64,000 nt of DNA, taken from NCBI RefSeq assembly GCF_033878955.1, contig NZ_CP138858.1, positions 2,527,001 through 2,591,000 of the forward strand, given 5' to 3'. The notes under the pieces are model-generated. The model had not been told where the DNA came from. It was given only the letters and a program-made list of their open reading frames with translations, and did no database searches. Shown here in pieces: positions 34,945-45,400 of this stretch. The translations under genes were made by a program, and so were the position numbers. This DNA is from Coraliomargarita algicola. GTDB taxonomy: Bacteria; Verrucomicrobiota; Verrucomicrobiia; Opitutales; Coraliomargaritaceae. Within the stretch, counting starts at the first letter, position 1; each line of letters opens with the position of its first letter.

Positions 34945-36435
34945 ATGGCTCTCCTATTCGGCACCTCGAATCCACAACGCTCTGCCGAAATCTCGCGTGA
35001 GCTGAAAGCGGGTCATTTACGAAAACTCGCTTCAAAACTCTACACAGACGACTTAAAAAGTCCTGCAGAGACGATTGTTCAACGCAACCGACTGATGATC
35101 GCGGCTCACTTTTATCCCGATGCAGTGATCAGTCACCGCTCAGCATTGGAGGGTGGCAGCGTCTCGCCAGGCGGCAAATTACACTTGAGCGTTCCCCGAA
35201 AAGGCGTGCCGCCTCGCAAACTCCCGGGTTTGGAAATCCGCATTTGGAATGGTCCAGAGCCTCAAGCGAACGACATACGCACACCACTAGGCGATGGGCT
35301 GGTAGTATACAGTGCATGCGAGGAGCGAGCTGTGCTAGAGAATTTTCAAATTGCGCGAGCTCGGGCAAATGATGAGTCCAAGACATTCTCTGGTCAGGAG
35401 CTCGAAAACTGGTTTGATCGACAACAACGGCTCGTCGGCCCCGACTGGCTTCCACAGCTTGAAGCTAAAGTGCAACAACTCGCGAACGAACTGGGCTGGC
35501 AACGAGAGCTCGACTGTTTCAAACAGTTTATTGCCGCATTACGTGGCAAACCATCCAGCCATCAATTGGTGAGCGAGTTAGCTAGTTCACGTGCCCGGGG
35601 GAAACCTTATGATCCGGATCGTATCGCCCTATTTGCTGAACTGCACACACGCTTGGCGAGCGAACCCTTCCCCGATCTGCCCGCGCCGCCGGTAGCGGAA
35701 CATCCGAATCGGGCATTCTGGGAGGCTTATTTCTCGAACTTCATTGAGGGCACCAAATTCTCAGTCGAAGAAGCGCAAGAGTTGGTTAAAGAAACCGCAA
35801 ATGCCATTCACCTGGAAAAGAAGCGTCCGGAAGATGCGCACGACGTGAAAGAAACCTATCGACTGATCGTGGATCCGAATATCAGTGGAAGCGTCGCGAA
35901 CAATCCAGACGACTATATGAACCTGATCATTCGAAGGCACGCCCGTATGATGGCGACTCGTCATGATGTAGAGCCAGGCGTCTTTAAGACGAAAAATAAT
36001 GAAGTCGGCTCACGCACATTTGTGAAACCGGAACTGGTGCGCGAAACACTCGCACGCGGATGGTTGGCCAGTCGCGAGCTGAAGTCGGCAGCATCGAGAG
36101 CATTCTACATACTTTTTGTCGTCGCAGAGGTGCACCCATTCAAAGACGGCAATGGACGTATCTCAAGACTAGGAATGAATGCCGTGCTAGAGAATGCGCA
36201 GCAGATGCGACTGATCATCCCCACCTCGCTACGCAATGATTATATAAGCGTGCTCGAAGCCCTTACGCTGAACGGCAATGCCAATCCCTACGTGGCGTTC
36301 GCACATAAGTTGATGGATTTTAACAGCCGTATGCCGTTTCGCTCTTTTGAGGAGTCCTACGAACACTTCAAAAAAACGGGCGCGCTCGACGAACCAACGA
36401 ACTCGAATTTCAGTCTAGAAAACTTCATTTCATGA
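34945..36435 (+). CDS. AbiEi-like antitoxin domain fused to a class II Fic domain
   Basis: A 496-residue protein. Residues about 1-140 resemble AbiEi-type winged-helix antitoxin or regulator domains: ELKAGHLRKLASKLYTDDL, then PDAVISHRSALEGG and LPGLEIRIWNGP. The C-terminal half is a Fic AMP-transferase-type domain with the full motif HPFKDGNGRISR at about residue 397. A class II inhibitory motif (S/T)xxxE(G/N) is present in front of it (SNFIEG, about residue 263), so the enzyme is probably self-inhibited. Fic proteins modify Ser/Thr/Tyr side chains, usually by adenylylation. Iterated direct repeats precede the gene. Regulator and toxin fused in one chain is unusual; the target is unknown. Confidence 0.85.
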   Translation: MALLFGTSNPQRSAEISRELKAGHLRKLASKLYTDDLKSPAETIVQRNRLMIAAHFYPDAVISHRSALEGGSVSPGGKLHLSVPRKGVPPRKLPGLEIRIWNGPEPQANDIRTPLGDGLVVYSACEERAVLENFQIARARANDESKTFSGQELENWFDRQQRLVGPDWLPQLEAKVQQLANELGWQRELDCFKQFIAALRGKPSSHQLVSELASSRARGKPYDPDRIALFAELHTRLASEPFPDLPAPPVAEHPNRAFWEAYFSNFIEGTKFSVEEAQELVKETANAIHLEKKRPEDAHDVKETYRLIVDPNISGSVANNPDDYMNLIIRRHARMMATRHDVEPGVFKTKNNEVGSRTFVKPELVRETLARGWLASRELKSAASRAFYILFVVAEVHPFKDGNGRISRLGMNAVLENAQQMRLIIPTSLRNDYISVLEALTLNGNANPYVAFAHKLMDFNSRMPFRSFEESYEHFKKTGALDEPTNSNFSLENFIS

Positions 36436-36498
36436 ACCCCAACGTCCAACAAGCCCTCAGTCAGAATTGAGGTGAGCGACTATAACGAATTTCTCCAT

Positions 36499-36520
36499 TT
36501 CTGGTATTGATACACCAGAA
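36499..36520. promoter_or_regulatory. Inverted repeat before the second DUF2726 gene
   Basis: TTCTGGT and ACCAGAA form a 7 bp inverted repeat with an 8-base loop, 21 bp before the next start codon. It could be an operator or a weak hairpin after the Fic gene. No T run follows, so a terminator is unlikely. Confidence 0.25.
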
Positions 36521-36541
36521 CTCACTCACTTTGATTTTGTC

Positions 36542-37129
36542 ATGGATCTTTTAATTTACGCCATCATTGGCCTTTTCGCTGTTTTATTTTTTGGTTTGGG
36601 ACTGGCGCGCAGCTTAATGTCGAAACCAGGCACGAAGAACCAAGCTTCCTCCAAAGCAAAACTAGATACGAATCAAGAAACGAAGCTGCCCTACCAAGCG
36701 TGCAAAAGTCTGCTGACGCCGAACGAACACGCGTTCTTTAAAGTGCTGCAACCCTTGGTCGAACCACATTGGCATCTGTTCGCTAAAGTCCGTATGGAGG
36801 ATATCATTGAAGTCCCCAAAGAGCTGGAGTATCGTGAAAAGCAAAGCTTGAGAGGACGTATCAAATCGCGCCATATAGACTTCGTCATTTGTGACCCAAC
36901 TACACTTAAAGTATTAACCTGCATCGAGCTCGACGACAAGAGCCACCAAAAAAAGAAAAGCAAAGAGGCCGACCAATACAATGACCGGGCAATGCGCGAT
37001 GCCGGAGTCAGTCTACTACGTGTCCCGGCCCGAATGAGCTACAGCGAGGAATACCTGAAAAGTTATCTGTTCGAGGAAGAAGCCCCTAGCGAATCCGCGT
37101 ATGCGCCCATAGCGACCGCGATGCATTAA
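36542..37129 (+). CDS. Membrane-anchored DUF2726 nuclease-like protein (copy 2)
   Basis: A 195-residue paralogue of the protein at 31.7 kb. It has a single N-terminal helix (MDLLIYAIIGLFAVLFFGLG), a linker, and then LLTPNEHAFFKVLQPLVEPH, KVRMEDIIEV, IKSRHIDFVICDPTTLKV, CIELDDKSHQKKKSKEA and LLRVPARMSYSEEYLKSYLF. The predicted catalytic pattern (Asp, ELDD) is kept. It stands alone after the Fic gene, about 105 bp away, without helicase or HNH partners. It may work with the first copy or belong to a second, partial module. Confidence 0.82.
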   Translation: MDLLIYAIIGLFAVLFFGLGLARSLMSKPGTKNQASSKAKLDTNQETKLPYQACKSLLTPNEHAFFKVLQPLVEPHWHLFAKVRMEDIIEVPKELEYREKQSLRGRIKSRHIDFVICDPTTLKVLTCIELDDKSHQKKKSKEADQYNDRAMRDAGVSLLRVPARMSYSEEYLKSYLFEEEAPSESAYAPIATAMH

Positions 37130-37380
37130 AGTCAGGCCGCCTCGCAGTGTATTTATGGATACAAACGAAAAATAAAAATCATCGCACGCCAAACTTCCGA
37201 GTGGATAGACCCCAGAGCCACTAAGAACAATTAGGTCGTCCTCGCGAAAGGTTTCCAAATACCCTGCGTATTTATTTAATATACTATCTCAAAGTTCCAG
37301 CACCTACAGCCCATCGACCGAATAATCGCGAAACAAATCCTCTGAGCGCTCCTTGGTGATATCGGTGGCATCTGTACAAA

Positions 37381-37417
37381 TCTGCGTCCATCTGCGTCCA
37401 TCTGCGTCCATCTGCGG
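37381..37417. repeat. 10-bp tandem repeat (TCTGCGTCCA)
   Basis: Three full copies plus a partial one of TCTGCGTCCA lie in the otherwise empty 389 bp between DUF2726 copy 2 and the NERD gene. A related 10-mer, ATTCACGTCC, is repeated at 38441. The rest of this gap shows no gene I can support. Confidence 0.85.
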
Positions 37418-37518
37418 TTATAATGTAGCGCGGGGCTTCGGAAACTATGTCAGCCATTACGATTCATATAATTTTGGTTCACTGGTAGTAGATCCAAAGA
37501 TTAAACAGAGCATGGCTA

Positions 37519-38193
37519 TCAAAGTGTTCGAGTAAAACGACATTTAGGATACTGACTACACCCAAGAAACTGATTGCCTGCATTCGCTCCTCTTCGAGCC
37601 GTGCGAGTCACCAAAGGAGCTCCGCAGTTAGGACAGGTCGTATTTGATTTATGACGAGCCTTCAGGGAATTCATGTGTGTGCTGCGTGTCAGAGTTGGTG
37701 TCGCCTTTAACTCTTGAAGACGTCGATACACTGAAGACACCTCATCAGAAGAAAGCATTAATTCTCGATAGCTGCCTATATGTCTCGCAAGCCGTTCATT
37801 AACAACATTTGGCGGCATCGAAGTTTTAAATACAGCATCCCCTATAAAAAAGATAATCGAATGAAAATAATTCTCACTAAGCCCCAAACACTCCGATAGG
37901 CATTTTATGTGTCGATAATTTTGCCTAAGAGGATTCTGAAAAGAATGCTTCTTACCATATAGCACTTGAGTCCAGCGAGCTTGCTTGGGATCACCAAAAA
38001 TCCAGCCATTATAATTCTTGGTTTCCACCACAAATATACCATAGCAAGAAACCAATATGTGATCTATTTGAGTTGTACCGCTACGCGTTGGGACGATCAA
38101 ATCATGAATACGCAAATAAACCCTGCTATCCAAGAAAGCCCACATCCCAACTGAAGCCATTTTTTCACCAAACCAACCTTTAAGGACCCCCAT
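37519..38193 (-). CDS. NERD-domain nuclease-like protein with C-terminal zinc ribbon
   Basis: A 224-residue protein starting MGVLKGWFGEKMASVGMWAF. The NERD (nuclease-related) domain has the expected acidic and ExK positions in TTQIDHILVSCYGIFVVETK followed by NYNGWIFG. The C-terminus is a topoisomerase-type C4 ribbon (CPNCGAPLV; RTARRGANAGNQFLGC; SQYPKC). The ribbon closely resembles that of the Mrr-like protein at 24.4 kb. Base composition is AT-richer than the downstream core genes. It is convergent with the island genes and marks its right end. Confidence 0.85.
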   Translation of the reverse strand: MGVLKGWFGEKMASVGMWAFLDSRVYLRIHDLIVPTRSGTTQIDHILVSCYGIFVVETKNYNGWIFGDPKQARWTQVLYGKKHSFQNPLRQNYRHIKCLSECLGLSENYFHSIIFFIGDAVFKTSMPPNVVNERLARHIGSYRELMLSSDEVSSVYRRLQELKATPTLTRSTHMNSLKARHKSNTTCPNCGAPLVTRTARRGANAGNQFLGCSQYPKCRFTRTL

Positions 38194-38337
38194 AACTAAC
38201 CTCCATAAACAAATAATTCAGTATTATGATAATATGTGAGGAAAATAACAAAACCAATCAAGACAAACCAACCACAAACATAGTCACAAAAACGATAGAA
38301 TCCCCTACGTGGCCGATCCAACGGCGGTCGTCACCCC

Positions 38338-38396
38338 TGCGTCGCTTTCAGCTATGCATTGAGCTGCCCCCGACAAAAAGAATCCGCGACTCAACT
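38338..38396. repeat. Dispersed repeat shared with 34.68 kb
   Basis: Second copy of the GCGTCGCTTTCAGCTATGCA element, 19 of 20 positions identical over that block. It lies in the 337 bp gap between the NERD and DUF1835 genes, which holds no supportable gene. Confidence 0.6.
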
Positions 38397-38440
38397 AGCA
38401 GTGCACTGGGCTTTCAGGTCTCAGCATAGCGGTGGCTTGG

Positions 38441-38468
38441 ATTCACGTCCATTCACGTCCATTCACGG
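38441..38468. repeat. 10-bp tandem repeat (ATTCACGTCC)
   Basis: Two full copies and one partial copy of ATTCACGTCC. The unit has the same length and similar CGTCC core as the TCTGCGTCCA repeat 1 kb upstream. Confidence 0.8.
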
Positions 38469-38530
38469 TTAAGTATTGTAGTTACCTGATGGATACCAGT
38501 TCCAGAAAAGGATCTGTGTTCCTCGCTGCT

Positions 38531-39400
38531 TCAATCCACCATGTTCACGCGGTATTCTGCGAGTGGATGCTTGCTTTGCCATTGTGGGAGGCGTGGGCTG
38601 GGACCTTCGATGCGAACCAGGGGCGGTGTGCGCTCGGCGAGGCCGTTGATCTTTGCCCAGAGGGTGGTGTCGCCCCAGTATTGTGGGGGCGTGTCGGCCT
38701 GCGCGACGGCGATGAAAATTTCGGCTGGACTGTGATGGCCGGCGCGGAGGGCAGCGAGGGTGTGGTATTCGAGTCGTCCGAACTCGCTGTCGGCGTAGCT
38801 GTGTTCTTGCAGCCAGCGCGTGACTGCCGCGGGAATCCATTGGATGGGGGCCTGTGATTGAGCGGCTAGCGCTTGGAATGCGGCGAGGTCTTGCTCGGCG
38901 AAGGCGCGGTCGACTTGGCAGGCAAATTCAAATTGTTCGGGGCTGACGGGCTGTCGTGTGGGGTAGCTGGCGGCCAGCTCGCTGGGCTGTAGTTGGCCGA
39001 GGCCATTGTAGCGTTCGATTCGGGGATGGGCGTCGATGCAAATGAGCTCGACTTGCGAGCGCTTCAAATGTTGTAGGCAGGTGAGAATGTGGCACAGCAT
39101 CGATTGATCGAATAGGCAGGCATCGAACCACAGCACAATCTGTGTGTCGGCGAGCATTTCGCTCAGTTTGCGGTATTGGTCCTGGAGTGTTTCCAGCACG
39201 TATGCCTGGTCCAGGCCGCCGCCCGTGCTTTGCTCGAGGAAAACGGCGCGTGCTCGTAAAGTCGCCTCACTCGGCCAGCCCGGATTGCGGGGGCCGTCGT
39301 AGAGAATGTCGTGCCAGACAAAAACCTCGCCCGGCAGTTGTGCTTGTGTGAGTAACTGACCGGCGCAGTCGCCGCTGGTGATGTGAAGGGTTGCTGCCAT
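38531..39400 (-). CDS. DUF1835 domain protein
   Basis: A 289-residue soluble protein. The N-terminus matches DUF1835: HITSGDCAGQLLTQAQLPGE, VFVWHDILYDGP and QIVLWFDACLFDQSMLCHIL. The C-terminal half, with YADSEFGRLEYHTLAALRAG and QYWGDTTLWAKINGLAERTP, fits the DUF3658-type helical part that often follows. Function unknown. It lies 19 bp after the LuxR-type regulator and is the third gene of a kinase-regulator-DUF1835 operon, so it may be a signalling output or modulator. Confidence 0.85.
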   Translation of the reverse strand: MAATLHITSGDCAGQLLTQAQLPGEVFVWHDILYDGPRNPGWPSEATLRARAVFLEQSTGGGLDQAYVLETLQDQYRKLSEMLADTQIVLWFDACLFDQSMLCHILTCLQHLKRSQVELICIDAHPRIERYNGLGQLQPSELAASYPTRQPVSPEQFEFACQVDRAFAEQDLAAFQALAAQSQAPIQWIPAAVTRWLQEHSYADSEFGRLEYHTLAALRAGHHSPAEIFIAVAQADTPPQYWGDTTLWAKINGLAERTPPLVRIEGPSPRLPQWQSKHPLAEYRVNMVD

Positions 39401-39419
39401 TGAAATACGTGTGAAAGAT

Positions 39420-40049
39420 CTACAACCCGAGTCGGGTGGCGTACCATGAGGCTTCGGCGCGGGTGGAGATGCCGAGCTTGCGGTAAATCGCTTTGATGTG
39501 GCTGGCTACGGTGGTGGGCGCGATCCCTAGCTGGCTGGCGACCTCGCTGTTGCGGTATCCGCGGGAAATGAGTACGAGGGTTTCTTTCTCGCGCTCGGTT
39601 AAGAGCTCGTGGTCGGCTTCGATGGGGCCGGTGCGCTGAAAGTGCTCCATGATGCGCTTGGCGATTGAGGGCGAGAGCGCGGGAACGCCTGTGCTGAGCT
39701 CGCGCAGCTGTCGACTCAGTTGCTCGGCGGGGTGCTCTTTGAGCAAATATCCCTGCGCGCCTGCGGAGAGGGCGGCGACGATGAGGGCGTCGTCGCCCAT
39801 GATGGTGATGATCACGCAAATGGTTTGTGGGCTGCTGCGTTGGATGGCTCGCAGGGCGTCCAGGCCGGAGCCATCGGGCAAGGACAGGTCGATCAGGGCG
39901 AGGTCGAACTCGGCTTTTGCGGTGGCTGCTCGGCTGCTTTTTAAATCGGGGGCTTCTGTGATCTGACAGTGGGGGAATGCTTGGCTCACGATCGCGTTGA
40001 GCCAACGGCGATTGTCGGCCTGGTCTTCGATGATGAGGCAGCTGTTCAT
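39420..40049 (-). CDS. NarL/LuxR-type response regulator
   Basis: A 209-residue two-domain regulator. The receiver has acidic residues in CLIIEDQAD, the acceptor Asp in LALIDLSLPDGSG (about residue 54) and Lys in YLLKEHP. The C-terminal LuxR HTH is clear: LLTEREKETLVLISRGYRNS, then EVASQLGIAPTTVASHIKAI. The start lies 2 bp after the kinase stop, so the kinase-regulator pair is coupled. Confidence 0.95.
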   Translation of the reverse strand: MNSCLIIEDQADNRRWLNAIVSQAFPHCQITEAPDLKSSRAATAKAEFDLALIDLSLPDGSGLDALRAIQRSSPQTICVIITIMGDDALIVAALSAGAQGYLLKEHPAEQLSRQLRELSTGVPALSPSIAKRIMEHFQRTGPIEADHELLTEREKETLVLISRGYRNSEVASQLGIAPTTVASHIKAIYRKLGISTRAEASWYATRLGL

Positions 40050-40051
40050 TT

Positions 40052-42222
40052 CTAGGAGGGCGAAGCGTTGCAGGGAATCTCTATGCGTAAATAGGTAGTT
40101 CCCTCTAGGCTGCTCAATTTGAAACTGCCGTCAAGTGCGTCGATGCGTGCCTGGATGTTGCCCAGTCCATTGCCTGCGGGAGAGGTCGCGGGATCGAAGC
40201 CCTTGCCATTGTCGCGAATTTCTAGCTGCAGTTGATTGTCTGTAGCCGTCAGCTGGATGGCCACCTGCGTGGGCTGGGCGTGGCGTATCGCATTACTCAC
40301 AGCCTCGCGTAGGATCGAGCGCAGGGCATGGCTGAGTTGATGCGAGCTGACTGCCGGCAGCTGATCGGGGGCGGACCATTTAAACTCAATGCCGACCGCT
40401 TCCAGGCGTTCGGCGGTTTCGAGTCTGAGTTCGGCCAGGGTGGTGGCCAGTGTCTCGGCGCATTCTGAGGATTGATTGATGACGGCCCGCAGGTCGGAGA
40501 GTGAATCGCGAATGCGGGCGTCTTTGGTGGCGTTTTCCGAGCTGTGCAGTGCGCTGAGTAGTTGGGCGCCGATATTGTCGTGCATGTCGCGTGCGATCCG
40601 TGTGCGCTCCTCGGCGACGCCTTTTTCGTAGGCGGCCAAGCTGGCGAGTGCATGCTCCAGCATCGAGACGAGTTCGTTGGCCTGTGCGGCGTCGCGGGGG
40701 TGGAAGAGCGCACGTCCGCCACGTGCGTAGCGCAGTTCCAGTCCGGGGAGTCGGCCGACGGGGGGCAGGACCATGGTCAGACCATCGTCCTGTAGCTGCA
40801 CCTGCGTCTGTGGCTGGCCGGTCGCTTGAGTCATTTCCAAGGGTTCAAAGACGGAGTGAATGACTGCACGCCAGCGATCGACCTCGTTTTTGGTGCCTGG
40901 TGGGGCCAGTGCCACGTCCACCACGCGTTGAAACAGGTCAAAGGTGTCCTGCGAATTGCGGGGCGCGAATCGTTGCCACAGCCAAGCCCGTGCGGGGAGC
41001 CAAACAAGCCCGCAAATCAGTAAAGCGACGGCCAGTGAGGTGCCGGTGGAGAATTGCAGGCCATAGACAAAAAACAGATCCATCACCACTAGGAGCAGCA
41101 CCGCGAGCGCCCAGGCCATGACGCGCCGCCACCACTCACCCAGATCGAATAGACGGTAGCGCAAGATCCCCAACGCCAGTCCGCCATAGACCAGTAGGAA
41201 GAGCAGAAAGGCGTAGCCCTGGATGGGGGAGGTATCGATACCGAAGCTTTGCGGCAGTAAGATGAAAAAGCAGAACACACTGGTGCCGACCACCCAGGAG
41301 AGCAAAAACCACTGCAGCTTGGCGCGTTCCAGCGGATGGCGTCCACTGATGCGCCAATGCGCGCCGGCCAGCACAAAGGTCGCCAGCACCCCGAGCAAGA
41401 CCAGGAAGCGGCGGGCAAAGGTCATCGACTCAAAGAGGCCGATCTGCTGGGCCACAAACCAAAGCACAAAGAGCGCCACCACCGAGGGGCCGACCCAGCG
41501 TGGGGCAATGCGGCGGGGATAGACCAGCAGCAAGGCGACGAAGCTGGCGGCAAAGAGACTGCCGCCGAGGAAATTAAGATCGCTGGCCCATTGCAGCAGG
41601 GTGCCGGGTACCGCCAGTTCACGCGTGGTGTAGGTCGCCGCCGCCGGCGCGAAAAGCAGGGTGGCCGCTCCGCTCAATAATAGATAGCGCGCGCTGGCCT
41701 CGCCGGGCCGAAAGGCAAACACCGCCGCGGAGACTAGCCAGGCCACTAAGCCGACCAGGCATTGCACCCAAAAGTCGGCGGGCAGATCCAGTAAGGGCCG
41801 GCCAGCGGGATCAGGTTGCACGATAAAGCGCTGCCCGTCCGCCGCGATGAAGCTGAGCGCGGGCGCGGCCTGCATGCGGGCCAGCCGCTCCTGCCGCTCC
41901 AGAAAGCGCCGATAGTTGGCATAGTCGCCCATGGCCCCGTCCGGCTCGACCGTGAGGTCGAAGGCGCTGAGTTCCAGCTGATCTTCCTCGGTTTCGGCCC
42001 GGACCAGAATGGTGCCGGGGGGATGTCGGCCGCGGGGCCCTTGCTGGCGCGCGCCTGCACGCCGCTGCCCGTGTCGCTCGGGGCCAGTTTTAATCCCAGC
42101 CAGGGCTGTTGATGAGCCAGTAGAGTGACGAGCAGCATCACCGCGATTCCCAGAGCCAGGGCTCCGGTCAATAGCGTCAGCGGTGGAACTTGTCGTCGTG
42201 GTAAGGTCTGGGAAGAAGCCAT
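40052..42222 (-). pseudogene. 7TM sensor histidine kinase (NarX/DegS type) with one frameshift
   Basis: About 723 residues if the frame is restored. The start at 42222 reads MASSQTLPRRQVPPLTLLTG with a membrane helix (ALALGIAVMLLVTLLAHQQP). At 42017-42022 the plus strand has six G where seven would join ADIPPG to TILVRAETEEDQLELS. From there to 40052 the frame is open. A run of membrane helices, a GAF-like linker, a HisKA_3 dimerisation motif (RTRIARDMHDNIGAQLLSAL) and an ATPase domain (ILREAVSNAIRHAQPTQVAI; NGKGFDPATSPAGNGLGNI) follow. The homopolymer position suggests a sequencing error. It partners the regulator at 39.4 kb. Confidence 0.85.
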
Positions 42223-42417
42223 GCGCGGATAACTAGCTGAAAATCCTCTGTTCAGGGGATAGCCTGATTTCGAGAGAAAAGATATGATCAAGGCTTACGC
42301 TCATTTCGTCCATAAGCGTCAAGGATTCTTTTCTTTCTGGCGAAATCACAGCGGCCACTAGCAACGGCTTAGCTGGGTCCGCATTGCGACACGACTACCA
42401 CACGACATTCTACTACC

Positions 42418-45400
42418 ATGCAACGAAACGCCCTCTTCACGGCCGTATCTCTATTCGCGACTGCGTCGCTCCCGACCACTGCGCTGCAAGCGGCACCGGA
42501 CACGGTCGATCCCATCTTCGCCGCATCAGCGGGGCATGTCTTTGATCCAGCTGAGACGGGGGGCGTGTCATCTGTGCTGGTGCAGCCGGACGGCAAGGTC
42601 CTTTTTGGCTCGAATGAAATGGTGGGGAATTTCGGCGGCACTACCCGCCGCACTGCCCTGACGCGCTTCAATCCTGACGGGACGGTCGACTCCTATTTCT
42701 TTGCCGACAACGAACCGACCGGCTCGGACTCCGGCATTTTCTATGATGACGCCGGCTGGTCCGAGACGCATGCGCTCGGGCTGCAGTCCGACGGCAAAAT
42801 TATCGCCGCTGGGGTGATGCAGGGCGTTCGCGACGGCACCAAGCTCGCGCCCACTGTAGAGTTTCGCTCAAAGAGCATTGTGCGCTTTAATGCGGACGGC
42901 AGCATTGACACCACTTTTCAAACCAATGGCACGGCTCCCAGCAGTGGCTTTAACTACATCGAGGACATCACCATCGGCCCTGATGACAGCATTTATGCAG
43001 TCGGTGGTTTCGGTGGCTTTCGTGATAGCGAGGGAGATCCTTACACCACTTGCTACGGCATCGCACGGCTCCACCCAAACGGCTCGCTCGACACCAGCTT
43101 CGGGCTGGATCCGGCCGAGTTTGGCGTCCCTGCCGGTGCTCCCAATCTTTCCGGTTTTTTCCGTGAAGCCACGATCGATCCTTCCGGCAAAATCTATGTC
43201 GCGGGCTCGTTTCAGTATGGATACAGTTACCCGCAGACCACCATCCCTGTGGTCGCCCGGCTCTTTCCAAACGGTCGCCTCGACACTACATTCAATGCCG
43301 CAGTGCCAGCGAATACGTTATCGATTACTGGGCTGGAACTAGAGCCCGACGGGCGCCTGGTGGTGCTCGGACACACAGACAACTATCAAACACAGAGCTT
43401 TGTCGTTCGCTTGCAGTCGGATGGCTCGCTGGATTCGTCCTTTAACCTCGATCCGTCGATCACCCGAACCACTGCTCGCCCCTTGCAACGCGACGCCGCC
43501 GGGCGCTACCTGCTAACCATTCCCGATGCTTCCGGCGAGGCGCCATTGGGGGTCCTGGTTCGTATCACCTCCACGGGAGCGATTGATTCCAACTTCCGAG
43601 CCGAGGGCACAGACTCGGGCACCAGTTTCTTCAATACCTTTACCACCGGCTTCAACGGGAAGATCTACGCCGGCAGTGGCGGCACGGAAGTCAACGGCGT
43701 GCCTACGATTAAACTGGTCGGCTTTGAGGGCGATGTCGTGCCCTCCAGCTTAGCTTGGACCTACACACAGATCGCTTCAGCAGAGTCCGCAGGTTCCGTC
43801 ATCCTCTCCGTCACCCGCAGCGGCGATTTGTCGGCGGCTGCATCCGTCAGTTATGCCACCGCAGCTGGTAGCGCCAATGCCGCTGACTTCACCGCAAGCT
43901 CCGGCACACTGAATTGGCCGGCTGGCGTCGGAGGCGTGCAATCTTTCACCGTCTCGCTGATCGATGATGTTAACGTGGAGTCGGATGAGACTTTTTCCGT
44001 CAATCTATCCTCCGCCAGCGGCGCGACGCTGAGCGCCCCATCTTCGGTTACAGTCACCATCCGTGACGACGACTCTTTGCCCGTGATCGTCACCCCACCC
44101 GCAGCGCTGACAGTCAAAGAAGGCGAGCCCGCCCGTTTCTCAGTTGCCGTTTCCAGTGCTGTCGCCCCCAGTTTTCAATGGCAGAAAAGCGGCGTCGACA
44201 TCCCGGGGGCGACTTCGGCGGTGTATACGATCGCAGCCACGAACTTGGGATCTGCAGCTGATTACAACGTCATCGTGACCACAGCAGCGGGCTCGACCCC
44301 GAGCGCCGCAGCGACCTTAACCGTCAACCCACCTGCCGCCGTGCCTGAATCTGGCGTTGCCCTAAGCGGTGTCACCACTCCGGGGCCATTCACTCTTCTC
44401 GCCGACGGCTCGATGTTGATGCTCGATGGAAGCTCCTTCGCTGGCTACACCTTGCGCAAACTCGACGGCACTTTTACGGTTGATCCCGGTTTTTCAGTGA
44501 GCACGACGCCGGAGGGCAATATTTCTTCCAGTTCGGTTTATCCTTCGCCCATCGCCTTGCCGAACGGGCAGTTTATAGTGACTGGATTCTTCTCCGAGAT
44601 CAACGGCACCGTTCGACGCCGCTTGGCTAGGATGAATGCTGACGGCACACTCGATACCAGCTTTGTGCCCTTCTTCAACGACGGTAGTTTTCCGGTCAAC
44701 GAATACACCGGCTACTTCAACGGTCTCAGCGGCGTGCACGTCGGCGACAGCGGAACGGTGTATGCCCTCGTGAATAGTAGTAATCAGGGCAACCGCCTCT
44801 TCCGTCTACTCGCCGATGGCTCCGCCGATCCGAGTTTTAGCACGGCGTTTAATTATAGCACCTACAGTGATTTTTCCGCGCTGACTGAGTTGCCCGACGG
44901 TTCTATGCTGATTGGTTATGTCGCGGGTGGATACGGCGGCTTCGTGCGTGGCATCCGACGCGTGCTGCCCGATGGCAGCTTCGCTGCCGACTTCCCGCAT
45001 TTCACGACCAGTCAAAACGTGACCGGCTTTGCCCTGATTGGAAACGACCGCTTTGCGGCGATTCATGGCAATTTGTTGACCATCCACAATCTGGAGGACG
45101 GTGCTCTCTTGGAAACGCACAGTTTCACTGGTACGCTCACTTCCATTCAGCCCTATCGCGGACGCTTGTTGCTGACCGGGCCGACCGTTTTCGATTCGAT
45201 TGATTTGCCCGGCCTCGCGCTCTTTTCGTTCGACGGCACAGTCGATGACAACTTCCCCGGTGGTGCCGGACCGAACGGCTATGTGACGAATGCCCAGGTC
45301 GATGATCAGGGGCGTATCTTGGTGTCCGGCTCCTTCACCAGCTGGAATGGCGTGAGTGCGGCCGGATTTGCCCGCCTGCTGGTCGAGCGCCCGGAAATCG

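Noticed and set aside
37353..37535. Short open frame across the TCTGCGTCCA repeat
   Set aside because: Its start lies in the repeat and no family is recognised.
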